The notes: generated by a model not told the origin, from the sequence alone. Numbered from the stretch's first letter, positions 51,896-62,030 are shown. The stretch is 64,000 bases of DNA from CAZFVY01 sp964522665 (GCA_964522665.1 CAZFVY010000024.1:4172-68171); one strand, 5' to 3'. A program made the numbers and translations.

Positions 51896-54368
51896 GGGCG
51901 GGAAGGGCCGGCTCGTCCGGAACTGGAACCGCGGTCGAGGCGATCAACCGTTGAATGGCGTCCATGTCGTAACTGCGCATCAACTCGCGAATGAGGTCGG
52001 CCAGGCGCCCGGCGTCCGGCCCGCGTTCGCGCAATTCCGCGAGGCAGCCCTTCAGCGCGGTGGTGCTGTGCAGTTCCGCCGCGACGGCCAGGCGGGCGCA
52101 CAATTGCTCCGGCAAGTTCACTTTCGCGGCCGGTCCGGGCGGGGCCGCGTCCAGGTGGAGCTCCGACTTCTCGAAAACGGCGCCGCAGTGCGCTTCCAGG
52201 CATTCATAGAGGCGTTCGGACCGGAACGGCTTGGCGATGAAATCGACGCAACCGGCCGCCGCCGCTTCTTCGCGGCGCCGGGCCACCGCCGAGGCGGTGT
52301 GGGCGATCACCTTCGGACGCGCGCCGTTGGGCAGCGCGCGCAAACGGCGGGCGGTTTCCGCCCCTCCCATGCCCGGCAGCAAGAGGTCCATGAACACGGC
52401 GTCGAACGCGCTTGCCTGAACTCGCTCGATCGCCGCCGGGCCGTCTCCGGCGAACTCGACTTCGCAGCCGACCGCGCTGAGCATCCCGCCCAGCACCTCG
52501 CGATTCGCGTGATTGTCATCCACGACGAGCGCTCGGAGGCGGTGGCCCGCCGCGAGGCGGAGAAAGTGAGGGGCGGGGTCGCGGATTTCTCCGGCGGCCG
52601 GCGCCAACGGAATCGTAAAGAAGAATCGCGAGCCGGCGCCCCGCTCGGACTGCAGCTCAAGCGTGCCGCCCAACAACTCCACTTGCCGTTGCGCGATCGA
52701 CAGTCCCAAGCCGGTCCCGCCCTGGTGGCGCGCGCCGGAACCTTGATGAAACGGGCGGAATATATCCCGCTGCTCATGCTCCGGAATGCCCAACCCCGTG
52801 TCGATGACTTCGAAGAGCCAATGATCGTTGGCGGCCGCCCGGAAATGAACGTACACCTCCCCGGCGGAGGTGAATTTCACCGCGTTGCCCGCGAGGTTGA
52901 TGAGAACTTGCCGCAACTTACCCTCGTCGCCCCGTACGGGAACCGGCCCGGGCTGGCCCAGCTCGAGGCGAAAGGCGATGCCTTTCTGCGCGCAGAGCAA
53001 CCGAAACGTCGTGGCCAGCCCGGCTACCAAAGCCGCGAGATCGAAATCGATCTCATTCAATTCCATTCGGCCGGCCTCGATTTTTGAGAGGTCGAGAATT
53101 TCGTTGATCAACCCGAGCAGATGATCACCGCTGGCCAGGATGCCGCGCGTCGCGTCGCGCTGTTCCTGCGGGAGGCGGGGATCGCGCTGCATGAGTTGCG
53201 CGTAGCCGAGAATCGCGTTCAACGGCGTGCGGATTTCGTGACTCATGCTGGCCAGGAAATCGGACTTTGCCTGGTTGGCCGCCGCGGCCGTTTCCTCGGC
53301 CCGCATCCGGACGGCCACCTCGTCTTGCAGCGCGGCGTTCGCGGCGGCAATCTCGCGCGTCCTCCGCCAGCCGCCATAGAGATTGGCTGTGGTCAACGCC
53401 GTGAAGATCAAGCCGCCAATCAGGACCAGCCACGATTGGCGGGCCACTTGCGCGCCGGACAGCGCCGTTCCGGCCGCGTAAGCGACGATCCAGTGGTGGC
53501 CGCCGATTTCGAGCGGAATCGTGCGCTCGGCTCGCGCGGGGGCGGCGGTGGAACCGTAAAGCAATTCACCTTCGGGAGACTCGTCGAATAGCCGGGCGTC
53601 GATGCCGCGCTTCTCCAGTTGCGTGAACACATCCTTGACCAGATCCGCCACCCGGAACACCGCGACCGCGAACCCGGCCAGTTCGCGCCGGCGCTCCGCT
53701 TCGGTCGCGGGAATGCCGGCGCCGCGATAGACCGGCAAGAGCATGAGAAAGCCCGGTCGGTTTTCCGGTCCCTGCGCCAGGCGCACCGGGGCGGTGGCCG
53801 TCGGTTGGCCCGTGTCCCGGGCGCGTTCCAACGAAACCCGCCGCTTGGCGTCGGAGGCGAGGTCGTACCCCAAGGCTGCTTCGTTACTCCCCATCGGCTC
53901 GATGAAATAGACGGGAACGTACTCCGCGCGGGCGGTCGCCGGAATCGTCGTCTCGGCGCCCGCGTGCTCGCGGATGGAGAAGCCAGTCATGCCGGCCTGG
54001 ACGGCGGCGGCTTCGACCGCCCCCCGCTGGTCGGCGCGAACGAGGGGATTCCAGGAAAGCGCCTGCAATTCGTGCTGTCGGGCAAGCGCCGGCTGCACAA
54101 AGCGGCGGAATGGCTCGCGCTCCAGGCCGCCGCGCGTGGCGTACAGGGAGGCGATGCCCTGCAGCACTTCGGTCGATTGCAGCACGGAGACCTCAAGTTT
54201 TTCGACCTGTTCCCGCGCCAGATCGCCGGTTCGTTTGTCAAATTCCCGCAGTTCCCAGCCGCGAATCAGCGAAAACAGCGCCAACGACAATACGATCCCC
54301 ACCCCAAGCACGGACCAGATCCATGCCGGAGGCAACCCCAGCCTGCGTTGATGCGTTGACGGCGCCAC
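51876..54368 (-). CDS. CHASE-domain hybrid sensor histidine kinase
   Basis: This encodes 830 aa. The first transmembrane helix is at about residues 15-37; a periplasmic CHASE domain (about 75-300, with QALSWNPLVRADQRGAVEAA) follows, then a second transmembrane helix (about 315-335). Next are the phospho-acceptor motif ASMSHEIRTPLNAILGYAQ, N-box LINLAGNAVKFTSAG, G-boxes DTGLGIPEHEQ and GTGLGLSIAQRQ, and a receiver domain with Asp in VFMDLLLPGMGGAE. The C-terminal about 110 residues are helical but show no clear Hpt histidine. The ligand sensed is unknown; adjacency suggests nitrogen compounds. Confidence 0.9.
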   Translation of the reverse strand: MAPSTHQRRLGLPPAWIWSVLGVGIVLSLALFSLIRGWELREFDKRTGDLAREQVEKLEVSVLQSTEVLQGIASLYATRGGLEREPFRRFVQPALARQHELQALSWNPLVRADQRGAVEAAAVQAGMTGFSIREHAGAETTIPATARAEYVPVYFIEPMGSNEAALGYDLASDAKRRVSLERARDTGQPTATAPVRLAQGPENRPGFLMLLPVYRGAGIPATEAERRRELAGFAVAVFRVADLVKDVFTQLEKRGIDARLFDESPEGELLYGSTAAPARAERTIPLEIGGHHWIVAYAAGTALSGAQVARQSWLVLIGGLIFTALTTANLYGGWRRTREIAAANAALQDEVAVRMRAEETAAAANQAKSDFLASMSHEIRTPLNAILGYAQLMQRDPRLPQEQRDATRGILASGDHLLGLINEILDLSKIEAGRMELNEIDFDLAALVAGLATTFRLLCAQKGIAFRLELGQPGPVPVRGDEGKLRQVLINLAGNAVKFTSAGEVYVHFRAAANDHWLFEVIDTGLGIPEHEQRDIFRPFHQGSGARHQGGTGLGLSIAQRQVELLGGTLELQSERGAGSRFFFTIPLAPAAGEIRDPAPHFLRLAAGHRLRALVVDDNHANREVLGGMLSAVGCEVEFAGDGPAAIERVQASAFDAVFMDLLLPGMGGAETARRLRALPNGARPKVIAHTASAVARRREEAAAAGCVDFIAKPFRSERLYECLEAHCGAVFEKSELHLDAAPPGPAAKVNLPEQLCARLAVAAELHSTTALKGCLAELRERGPDAGRLADLIRELMRSYDMDAIQRLIASTAVPVPDEPALPAHGFAQA

Positions 54369-54595
54369 TTACGGGGCCTTGGAGCACAATGTTTGCCGCC
54401 TTGGCCGCGAATGATCGCTAATCTTTCTGTGTCATTGGTTTCCATAGGGTTTTGCGGCCAAATAAACACGAAAGAAATCTCCACTTGCGGCCTCCGGCTG
54501 AAACGGTGAACAGAAGCTGACCGAATATAGCCAGCATGGTCAAACTGCTTCAGTCAATTCGGAGCGAACCCTCGGCCAAGCGCCCCGCTCACCCG

Positions 54596-54619
54596 GGTGG
54601 GGCGAGGCTCCGCCGAGCC
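54596..54619. repeat. 24-bp dispersed repeat, copy 2
   Basis: Identical to 10346-10369, in the same orientation. It lies in the 408-nt stretch between the kinase start and the MBL-fold gene (54369-54776), which otherwise shows no supported gene. Confidence 0.8.
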
Positions 54620-54776
54620 GTGAAAAAGCGGCGTGGCGTCCTGTTTGCCAACCAACGCCCGTTGCTGCCGAAATGCCGTCGCTCGAACGAAGTCTCGGGG
54701 CCGTGCGGCGTTGCGCACGTCCCGACCCTCGTCACGGCTCGCTCGCGCGGTTTCCCCGCGTGCAAGTCCGCCCCGT

Positions 54777-55913
54777 TTAGCGGTTGGATCCCTTCGTCAC
54801 GTACGTCGCCGAGTGTCCCTTTCCCGGAATGCTGACGGTGTACGTTCTTCCGTCCGGCGCGACCGAGAGTTTGATGTAGTTGGCCTGACAGGCCGCCTCC
54901 AGATTGGCGATATATTCGTCGGCCGTGTTGTTCTCCTTGTCCGCCCGCAGATTGCGATGAATCTGATACATCGCCTTGATCGAAGGCGTCCCTTTCAACG
55001 TGGCAAACGTCTCCGCGCCGCATCCCTTGCTCGTGCCGTTGCTCATCACGGAAATCGTTGGCGCCAAACTGCGGACGAGCAACGGATTGTTGCTTAAGTC
55101 CAGGCCGTGATGATCCACTTGATACACGTCCACCACGCCGGGCAAATTGTTCGGGCAGACCAGCCGCCCCTCGACGTTCCAGGTCAGGTCGCCGCCATCA
55201 AAGAAACGGAACGGGCCGTATTGCAGCAGCATCACCACGATGTTCGCGTTGTCCGAAGTGTCCTTTTCCTTCTCGTGACCCGTGCCGCACAACCGATTCA
55301 ATTGGGCGGCGGACCCGGTCGGTGCGACCATCTGCTGCTTCGCGGCCAGACACCGGAACGACAACGCCGCGGCGCCGTCCGCCTGCTTCAGCGCGAATTC
55401 ATCCGCCGGATGAATCGTGATTTCTTTCTCGATCGTCATGTCGCGAAACGGTTGAATCTGCTTGGCGAACGACGCGTCGTCCCCACCGTCGGGATTGTGG
55501 TCGGGAATACCGTTGTGATGAACCACGCCGATCGGCATCAGTTTCGCCAGCCCCGCGGCCCCGCCGAAATGGTCGAGGTGGAAATGAGTGATTATCAGGT
55601 GATCGATCCGCTGCAACCCGGCGACCTTGGTGGCGATGTCGTGAATCCGACCCGAGTCACGCCCTCCCGGCATCCCGGTGTCGATCACGATCGATTCACC
55701 GGCGGGCGTGACGATCAGCGTCCCGCCACCGCCCTCGACGTCCGCCCAGTAAATATCGAGCGTCTTGTCCGCGACGCCCGCTCGTGACAGCGTCGGCGCG
55801 AGCGCGCAGCAGACGGCGAACGCGACGAACGACCGTCGGGTCCACGCCATCGCGCGGCGGCGGCGGCGTCCGAGCGCTTGGGACGAAAACCACCGTAAGT
55901 GAAGCGTATTCAT
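54777..55913 (-). CDS. Secreted metallo-beta-lactamase-fold hydrolase
   Basis: This encodes 378 aa from the ATG at 55913; an ATG at 55850 (MAWTRRSFVAFAVCCALAPT) gives a better-placed signal peptide, possibly Tat-type because of the Arg pair. The MBL core shows HFHLDHFGGAAGLAKL (HxHxDH), later DGGDLTWNVEGRLV and VDVYQVDHHGLDLSNN. Together these resemble ComEC/Rec2-type MBL domains that occur as free secreted proteins. The Zn-site residues are complete, so it should be a hydrolase; the substrate is unknown. Confidence 0.8.
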   Translation of the reverse strand: MNTLHLRWFSSQALGRRRRRAMAWTRRSFVAFAVCCALAPTLSRAGVADKTLDIYWADVEGGGGTLIVTPAGESIVIDTGMPGGRDSGRIHDIATKVAGLQRIDHLIITHFHLDHFGGAAGLAKLMPIGVVHHNGIPDHNPDGGDDASFAKQIQPFRDMTIEKEITIHPADEFALKQADGAAALSFRCLAAKQQMVAPTGSAAQLNRLCGTGHEKEKDTSDNANIVVMLLQYGPFRFFDGGDLTWNVEGRLVCPNNLPGVVDVYQVDHHGLDLSNNPLLVRSLAPTISVMSNGTSKGCGAETFATLKGTPSIKAMYQIHRNLRADKENNTADEYIANLEAACQANYIKLSVAPDGRTYTVSIPGKGHSATYVTKGSNR

Positions 55914-56053
55914 AGTCGTAATTGCCGGGCCAGTCAGAATTGGATCACGCAACGTTACCAACGCCTCCCCAGCCCGGAAAGGGAAAATGCAAACCGGAAA
56001 ACGAGACCCGGAGCCTGCCACCAGGAACGCTCCACCAGGAACGCGCGACCCTG

Positions 56054-56182
56054 CGCAACTTCGGGTAGTTGCCGTAATTGGCCGGTACCGTCCGACGCTC
56101 CCGGTCGAAAGAGCTGAAAGCCCGCAATGGGAAAGCCTTGGGATGGGCAAAGCGAAATCCCAAGTGATCGTCCCCAATAGTA
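56054..56182. repeat. Approximately 130-bp dispersed repeat, copy 2
   Basis: A diverged, collinear copy of 14126-14252, sharing CTGAAAGCCCGC and ATCGTCCCCA blocks. It lies in the 623-nt stretch between the MBL-fold gene and tRNA-Phe (55914-56536), where I find no supported gene. Confidence 0.65.
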
Positions 56183-56536
56183 ATTCTTCCGACCGGTTGG
56201 GTCGTGACCGATTCGCTTGCCCCCGCAATCAAAACGCCAAAAACTGCAACGACTCAGAGTCGCGTTCCTGCCGCCCGAATTGCGCGTTGACTCCACCGCG
56301 CGCAGGGGAGGGATTCCTCCGACCGGGAGCGGTCCGCTCGACGATGCGACTTGGCATGATGACGAACCGATCGGCCGCCGTGCGGCGCTTTCGGAAACTC
56401 ACGTGATCGTGCCCACGCGACCGCCCGGAACGTTCGATGCTCGGATACGGGCTCCGCGGAGCGAGCAAAACCGAGAATTTGAAAAGGCTTGCCAGTGGGG
56501 AGGTCCGGGGTAGGATGAACCCCAGCGACCGGGTTT

Positions 56537-56612
<76 letters not shown>

Positions 56613-56760
56613 TTTTTCAGAACTCTTCTAATTTCAAGGACTTCCAAAAACAGACTTCTGGTGGGAATGCCAAAGTGAGAATAAAACTCCCCGGATTTGG
56701 CTCAATTTCAGGCGGAAATAGGCGGATTTTCAGCGAGTTACGGTGTCCTCTCAGCGCCGG
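56613..56760. repeat. Diverged approximately 150-bp repeat next to att, copy 1
   Basis: The 150 bp immediately right of tRNA-Phe match the 150 bp right of the second direct repeat (62031-62180) at roughly 75-80 percent identity, with identical blocks such as GAATGCCAAAGTGAGAAT and GAGTTACGGTGTC. This suggests that related elements have inserted in tandem at the same site. Confidence 0.7.
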
Positions 56761-56782
56761 TCACGGTGATCTTCGGTGTCGG

Positions 56783-57061
56783 GGCAACAATTGGTTTATC
56801 CCGTACAGGACGATCAGAAGTCGCTCGACGCAGAGGCCGCACCCCGCCACCTTCCCTACGGAGTTGGCGGTGACTTGCATCAGGATTCATGGCTGTCGGC
56901 CTGATTTGGTCATGCTCGACCCGTTCGTCGGCATCGGGCACTCGGCGTGTGCTGCAAAACGGTGTGGCATTGGGCGATTCATCGGGTTCGATATCAATCC
57001 AGAATACGTCAGGGTTGCACGCGTGAACGTGGACGCGGCACGCGATCCCAATCACGCCTGA
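56783..57061 (+). pseudogene. C-terminal remnant of a DNA (N4-cytosine/N6-adenine) methyltransferase
   Basis: About 92 codons read NWFIPYRTIRSRSTQRPHPA, then TFPTELAVTCIRIHGCRPDL, the SAM-binding motif I VMLDPFVGIGHSACAAKRCG and GRFIGFDINPEYVRVARVNV. This is the end of a site-specific DNA methyltransferase. The target-recognition and catalytic (D/S)PPY part is missing, and the frame runs back into the repeat and tRNA without a start. Only the tail of the enzyme survives. Confidence 0.7.
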
Positions 57062-57470
57062 CTTGCATTCCCTTGCTCGGGTCAGGGTCAGGGGGCCGGA
57101 GTGGCTGCTGGTCTTCTGACCGCGAGAGGTCGCGCGGCGGTTTGGTCGTGTGCTTGCGTTGGGCAAACCGTGGAACGAGAGACTGCGCGGCCTGATGAAA
57201 AAGAGCTATACGTGGAATCCCCTAGGTTTCGCGAAAATACCCCCTAGCATTCGGCTCGACAGGCATTAATCCCGGGGAGCGGACGTGTTTGGAATTATTT
57301 GAGCGTCGAACGTAAGGAGTTCCAGTTAAAATGAGTAATATCGCGATTATCGCTTGACTTACGCCGCTGTCCATGCGACAAACTAACGCGACAAGGGCGC
57401 AGGGAGTCCAAAACAAACCAACTCGAGTGCGGTTGCGTTAATAAACATTTAACAATCGAAGGAATAACAA

Positions 57471-60320
57471 ATGAAGTTCGTGGGGAGGATATGTGGGATG
57501 GGAATCGTCGTGGCGGTATGCTTTGGTCGAACGGGACTTGCGTCGCCACAGGGGTCGGCAGTCGTTGAACGCGGCCCGTTTCATCGGGTCTGGCAAAACA
57601 TGGTGTTATCCACCAACCGCGTAAACGGATCGATTGTGACGTCGACGAATACCTACACTGAAGTCGGCGACGGTTTGTGTTATCAGGAAAACGGACAATG
57701 GCTGGACTCGCAGGATTTGATTGAAATCACTCCAGACGGGGCCGCGGCGCTCCATGGTCCTACCAAGGCACACTTCAACGCCAATCTCAACACCGCCGGA
57801 GCCGTCACGATGATAACCGCGAGCGGCGAAATCTTCAAAAGCCACCCGTCGGCGCTGTACTACGAAGACACCGCCACAGGCAAAATTGTCCTCATCGCCT
57901 CCGTCAAAGATTCCAAAGGGGTGCTGGCACCTCCCAATGAGGTGGCTTATAATGATGCGTTTGACGGATTGAGAATCGACGTGACCTACGTGTATGCCAA
58001 AAACGGTCTTGAACAGAATGTCGTTTTCTTGCAGGCGCCAGCGCCTCCCGACACAGGCTACGGCATGAACCCCGCAACGACGCGCATTCATCTGGTAACC
58101 GCGTTCGACCAGGTTCCGGTACCGAAGCGCCAGACGCCGATTACGCTCAAGGCAGCGACCAACCCGAAATCCTCGGATCTCGTCGACAATCTCCTGCTAT
58201 TCAACGATCTCTGGTTCCCGGTTGGCGCAGCGTTCGGTTACGAACACTCCAAGCCAGTCCTCGCCGGCCAGCCGAAGCTGGTGCGAGTGCCCGAGTCCTC
58301 CGATCCCGATAACGTCCTCATCGCAAAGACGCTCACTCAGGTAAACAACCAGAACGTCTTGATCGAAACGGTTGATTACAACGACCTGTTGCCAAAGTTC
58401 AAGAACCTCCGGCAGGCGGCGTTACCCGCAAAGCCGGACGCCAAACGCCAGGTTGCCGCCGTCCCATTGCCTCCTTCTGATTCCGGTAATCGGGTGGGCG
58501 CGCACTCCTTCGCCTTGGCCTCGGCCCCGTATCAACCGCACGGCCTTGTCTGGGACTACACCACTCTCAGCGGTACCCTCTCGGACTACACGTTCACCAA
58601 CGGATCCACCTACGTCATCAGCAACACCGTCACATTCAACAGCAGCGCGACCGCCACGTTCCAGGCCAACACCTGCGTCAAGTACGCGACGAACGCCTAC
58701 ATGTTAGTCTCCGGCCCGGTGAGCTTTCCGACGTCGGGAATACCGCCAGTCTTTACCTCGGCTGACGATAATGTTTACGGCGAAAGTATACCTAACAGCA
58801 CGGGGAACCCAGGATACGCTGCGCTCCATCACCTGTCATTCTACTACGATAGCAATTCGTCTACCGTGCAGCACGCTCGATTTCGGTGGGCACAAGACGC
58901 ACTCCAATATGACGGAACAGGCTCGTTCATCTCCTACAGTGTCAGCTACTGTGAGTTTGAGAATTGCACCTACGCGGTTCGTGAAAACATTCCCAACAGC
59001 TCGCTTACGCTTACCAAAGACACCGGTTGCAGCATCGGCACAGGCCTATCCGTTACGAGCGGAGCCCATTCGGGAACCGTCTCTGTGGTTAGCCCGATTA
59101 ACGTTTCACGATTCACCGCCATCCAGGGGGAGCCTTCTATCGCAATTAATCCGACAAACCCCGACGACGTCGTAGTCGTCGCAAACAATACAGGCGGGGC
59201 CAGCCTCTTCATAGGAATTTCCACAGATGCTGGCGCATCCTTCTCAACGAATTTTCTCAGCAACCTCTGCTGTGATCCATCTTTAACATGGGATTCCTAC
59301 GGTAATTTGTTCTTGGCATGTGTTGGCACTCCAACAACAAACGTCGTAGTTCTGCTGAGCACAAATAACGGAACGACATTTACGACGAATTTCGTTTTCT
59401 CAACCTCCAGTGGAGTCGATTATCCAAGAATTACATCTGGACCAAACCCTACATACGGCAATCATACATACCTCACATTTTACTCCTATGACGCCATATC
59501 TCTTCTTGCGGCGGGCGCTAATGTCACGGGGCTTGGAGCCGCTCACATCGGAGCTTATTCCGTTACCAACCTTACTCGTTCGACGGACGGAAACTTCGGA
59601 GGAGTCACAATCGTGCCCAACGGTACGACTGTAGCCACTTTTCAACTGGAAGATCATGCAGTCGGACCATCTGACATTTATGTAGCGGCCAATCCGAACG
59701 GTGTGGGCCAAGCGTTCGGTGATTCAGGCTATCTCCTGACAAGTCAAGTGGGCTACAGTCAATCAATTCCCGCGCAACCCACACGAAACATTGACGTCGG
59801 CTTGGGGCTTGCTTCCGATCTTTCCGGCGGTACTCATTCGGGTCGGGCATACATGGTTTACACCGACAGGCCGTCGGGTAGTACAAACGTCCAAACAGAC
59901 ATTTACGTCATCTACTCAGACAATGCCGGTACCAGTTGGAGCACTGGTTCACCTGTGAAGGTCAACGACGACTCAAAAGGAATGAGCCATTTTTGGCCGC
60001 ATATCGCCGTTGATTCAACGACCGGGAACGTTGCTGTCGCGTGGTACGATTGCCGTGAGGATACTCCGGGAAATACTAAGACGCGATTCTACGCGGCGAT
60101 CAGCCGCGACGGGGGAGCAACCTTTTGTCCAAATATCCAGTTGGAACCTGGTCAATCAAACGCCTCTGGCGTATCGGACAAGGACTACTTTGACTTTACG
60201 GGCTTGGCATACTACGGAGGTGTAATGTATGCCGCTTGGGCTGACAATTCAAATAGCACCGGTAATAATCCCGATGGCACGAGCTCTATGGACGTCTACG
60301 TCACAAAGCTGGCATATTAA
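57471..60320 (+). CDS. Large secreted protein with sialidase/BNR-like C-terminal half
   Basis: This encodes 949 aa with a GAAGGA ribosome-binding site and a signal peptide (ICGMGIVVAVCFGRTGLASP). Residues 30-330 form a unique beta-rich region, and 360-530 look like a right-handed repeat or jelly-roll (TYVISNTVTFNSSATATFQA). From about 550 onward there are repeated BNR/sialidase-fold elements (GEPSIAINPTNPDDVVVVAN; STDAGASFSTNF; YSDNAGTSWSTGSPVKVNDD; ISRDGGATFCPN). No catalytic Arg triad or lipobox is evident, so it may bind glycans rather than cleave them. GC content drops from about 58.75 kb onward, inside the gene. The 409 nt before it hold no supported gene. Confidence 0.7.
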   Translation: MKFVGRICGMGIVVAVCFGRTGLASPQGSAVVERGPFHRVWQNMVLSTNRVNGSIVTSTNTYTEVGDGLCYQENGQWLDSQDLIEITPDGAAALHGPTKAHFNANLNTAGAVTMITASGEIFKSHPSALYYEDTATGKIVLIASVKDSKGVLAPPNEVAYNDAFDGLRIDVTYVYAKNGLEQNVVFLQAPAPPDTGYGMNPATTRIHLVTAFDQVPVPKRQTPITLKAATNPKSSDLVDNLLLFNDLWFPVGAAFGYEHSKPVLAGQPKLVRVPESSDPDNVLIAKTLTQVNNQNVLIETVDYNDLLPKFKNLRQAALPAKPDAKRQVAAVPLPPSDSGNRVGAHSFALASAPYQPHGLVWDYTTLSGTLSDYTFTNGSTYVISNTVTFNSSATATFQANTCVKYATNAYMLVSGPVSFPTSGIPPVFTSADDNVYGESIPNSTGNPGYAALHHLSFYYDSNSSTVQHARFRWAQDALQYDGTGSFISYSVSYCEFENCTYAVRENIPNSSLTLTKDTGCSIGTGLSVTSGAHSGTVSVVSPINVSRFTAIQGEPSIAINPTNPDDVVVVANNTGGASLFIGISTDAGASFSTNFLSNLCCDPSLTWDSYGNLFLACVGTPTTNVVVLLSTNNGTTFTTNFVFSTSSGVDYPRITSGPNPTYGNHTYLTFYSYDAISLLAAGANVTGLGAAHIGAYSVTNLTRSTDGNFGGVTIVPNGTTVATFQLEDHAVGPSDIYVAANPNGVGQAFGDSGYLLTSQVGYSQSIPAQPTRNIDVGLGLASDLSGGTHSGRAYMVYTDRPSGSTNVQTDIYVIYSDNAGTSWSTGSPVKVNDDSKGMSHFWPHIAVDSTTGNVAVAWYDCREDTPGNTKTRFYAAISRDGGATFCPNIQLEPGQSNASGVSDKDYFDFTGLAYYGGVMYAAWADNSNSTGNNPDGTSSMDVYVTKLAY

Positions 60321-60321
60321 A

Positions 60322-61221
60322 GTGAAAACATCCCACCTAAGAGACAAAGTTGAGTTTCGGTGTACCAGATTCCATCGCTTTTGGACGATTGCTCTATTTG
60401 CCTTCTTTTTGTGCTATAAGCAATCTGGCGCAATCACGATCACCAATTTACTGAACGGGAATTGGACGCAAGCGTATATGCAACTGAATGTTGGCGACAC
60501 GATTGTATGGGTTAACCAGGATGCCACTGCACCGACGTTTACAGAGAGCTACGGCGGGGAATGGAAAAGTCCCGCCCTTGCAGCGGGTGGCAGTTTTGCC
60601 TATACCTTTCAACAGCCTGGATTTTACGCGTACCAGACAGCAACAGCAACTTCGTACGGCAGCACTGTTGGCACGGTCCGCGTATCCTCGTGGTCAAATG
60701 CCCCACCGTCGATCACGCTGAATACTCCGGTGACGGGGCTTTCGTTCCCGCGCACCCAACAATCGCTATTTCTTCAGGCGTCAGTAACAAATTCGCAGAA
60801 GATCGCGCTGGTTCGATTTTTTGCCGACGCAACGTTAATCGGCGTAGCATCTAATGCTCCCTACGCGATCGTTTGGACCAACAGCGGGCCGGCGACCGGA
60901 ACGCCACTGCCGGTTGGAACTCACGCGCTCGTTGCGGAGGCTTTCGACACCAACGGGACGAGTACTGCAACGCAGCCGGCGATCGTGATGGTTGGGAACG
61001 ATCAATACATTTGGGGATCCCGCGTTCTTCCGAACGGGCAATTCATGTTCTACTACAATGCTCGACTTGGAAGGAATGTAATCGTCGCGGCAGCCGATGC
61101 GAGTTTCGGAGTTGGTGTTACGGAGTTCGGCACGTTTAGCGGCCTTGGAGTCTTTGTCGATTCTTCGGGGCCGGCGAGCGGACAACCGTTTCGGGTTTAC
61201 CGTCTAAAATTCGACAACTAA
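60322..61221 (+). CDS. Secreted cupredoxin-like plus Ig-like domain protein
   Basis: This encodes 299 aa from a GTG at 60322, one base after the previous gene's stop. An N-terminal signal segment (FWTIALFAFFLCYKQSGA) is followed by a plastocyanin-like domain (ITITNLLNGNWTQAYMQLNV; GDTIVWVNQDATAPTFTESY; GFYAYQTATATS). The usual copper ligands are not in place, with no His/Cys/Met set. Then comes an Ig-like domain (SLFLQASVTNSQKIALVRFF; PVGTHALVAEAFDTNGTSTA) and a C-terminal beta domain. It is co-oriented with the preceding secreted protein and is probably in the same transcript. Confidence 0.65.
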   Translation: MKTSHLRDKVEFRCTRFHRFWTIALFAFFLCYKQSGAITITNLLNGNWTQAYMQLNVGDTIVWVNQDATAPTFTESYGGEWKSPALAAGGSFAYTFQQPGFYAYQTATATSYGSTVGTVRVSSWSNAPPSITLNTPVTGLSFPRTQQSLFLQASVTNSQKIALVRFFADATLIGVASNAPYAIVWTNSGPATGTPLPVGTHALVAEAFDTNGTSTATQPAIVMVGNDQYIWGSRVLPNGQFMFYYNARLGRNVIVAAADASFGVGVTEFGTFSGLGVFVDSSGPASGQPFRVYRLKFDN

Positions 61222-61235
61222 CGAATTGTTCTGAT

Positions 61236-62003
61236 TTAACGCCGCTTGAGAAAACGTTGTTCCGGCGACATTATTGGGGCCGCTGCAAGCCTCCTTCGCC
61301 TCACCGATTCCTTGGCTGTACCGTTCTCATGAATTGGGCTTTTCCAGTCCGACAATTTGAAATCAATCGACCCGCATAGGCTTCGGAAGTAGTTGTATAC
61401 TGACGTGACGACCTCTTTGGGATCACGAGGAAAAGTTCGAACTTCATATAAGTCCCCCAGCACGCTTGGACGAAAGGAGGCGTTTGCCTCCTCTTGTCCT
61501 TGTGGCATAACCGCAGTTTTAGGTTCGATTGTTTCATCTTCGGTTTCATCGACACACAAGGACTTTTCGAGGATGAAAAACGGTTTGGTGGCTTCAATGC
61601 AGAGGTTTTTGTCTTTGAGAGTTAGGTTCGATCCGATAGTGGAAAGAATCTCCTTTTTGGTCTTTGCATCGCCTTTGGCGAACCTTGCCCTTGCAGCGCA
61701 GGCGAATTCAAATGTGTTTTCGGAAAGTCTCACCCACTGTTTGACCCGCCGTCCGACGTCCTGGAGCAGTTCCTCCAAAACGGACTTTTTCTTAAGTAAT
61801 TCAGCGCGCTCCCGCTCATACTAAACGTCGGACAGCAGGCTGCCATCGGCGTTACCGGGCGAGGTCTTGAGCTTCACCAAGGCGTCGATTCGCCGCAGGC
61901 AGTCCTGGTATGCTTTCTGTTGAGCTTCGATGATGGCATTCCGTGATGCGGCTTCCAGTTCATGCAGTTCGTGCAGGTTTTTGATCGCCCAGTCCTTGAA
62001 TCG
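61236..62003 (-). pseudogene. Truncated serine site-specific recombinase (C-terminal part, in-frame stop)
   Basis: Reading right to left from the direct repeat: FKDWAIKNLHELHELEAASR, then RRIDALVKLKTSPGNADGSL, LSDV, stop (TAG at 61821-61823), YERERAELLKKKSVLEELLQ, ENTFEFACAARARFAKGDAK, EILSTIGSNLTLKDKNLCIE. This is the coiled-coil and C-terminal part of a large serine recombinase. The catalytic and zinc-ribbon domains are missing: coding homology begins exactly at the inner end of the 31-bp repeat. Both parts are in the same frame, interrupted only by the TAG. Confidence 0.75.
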
Positions 62004-62030
62004 GCGGTTCAATTCCGCCTCTTGCCACCA

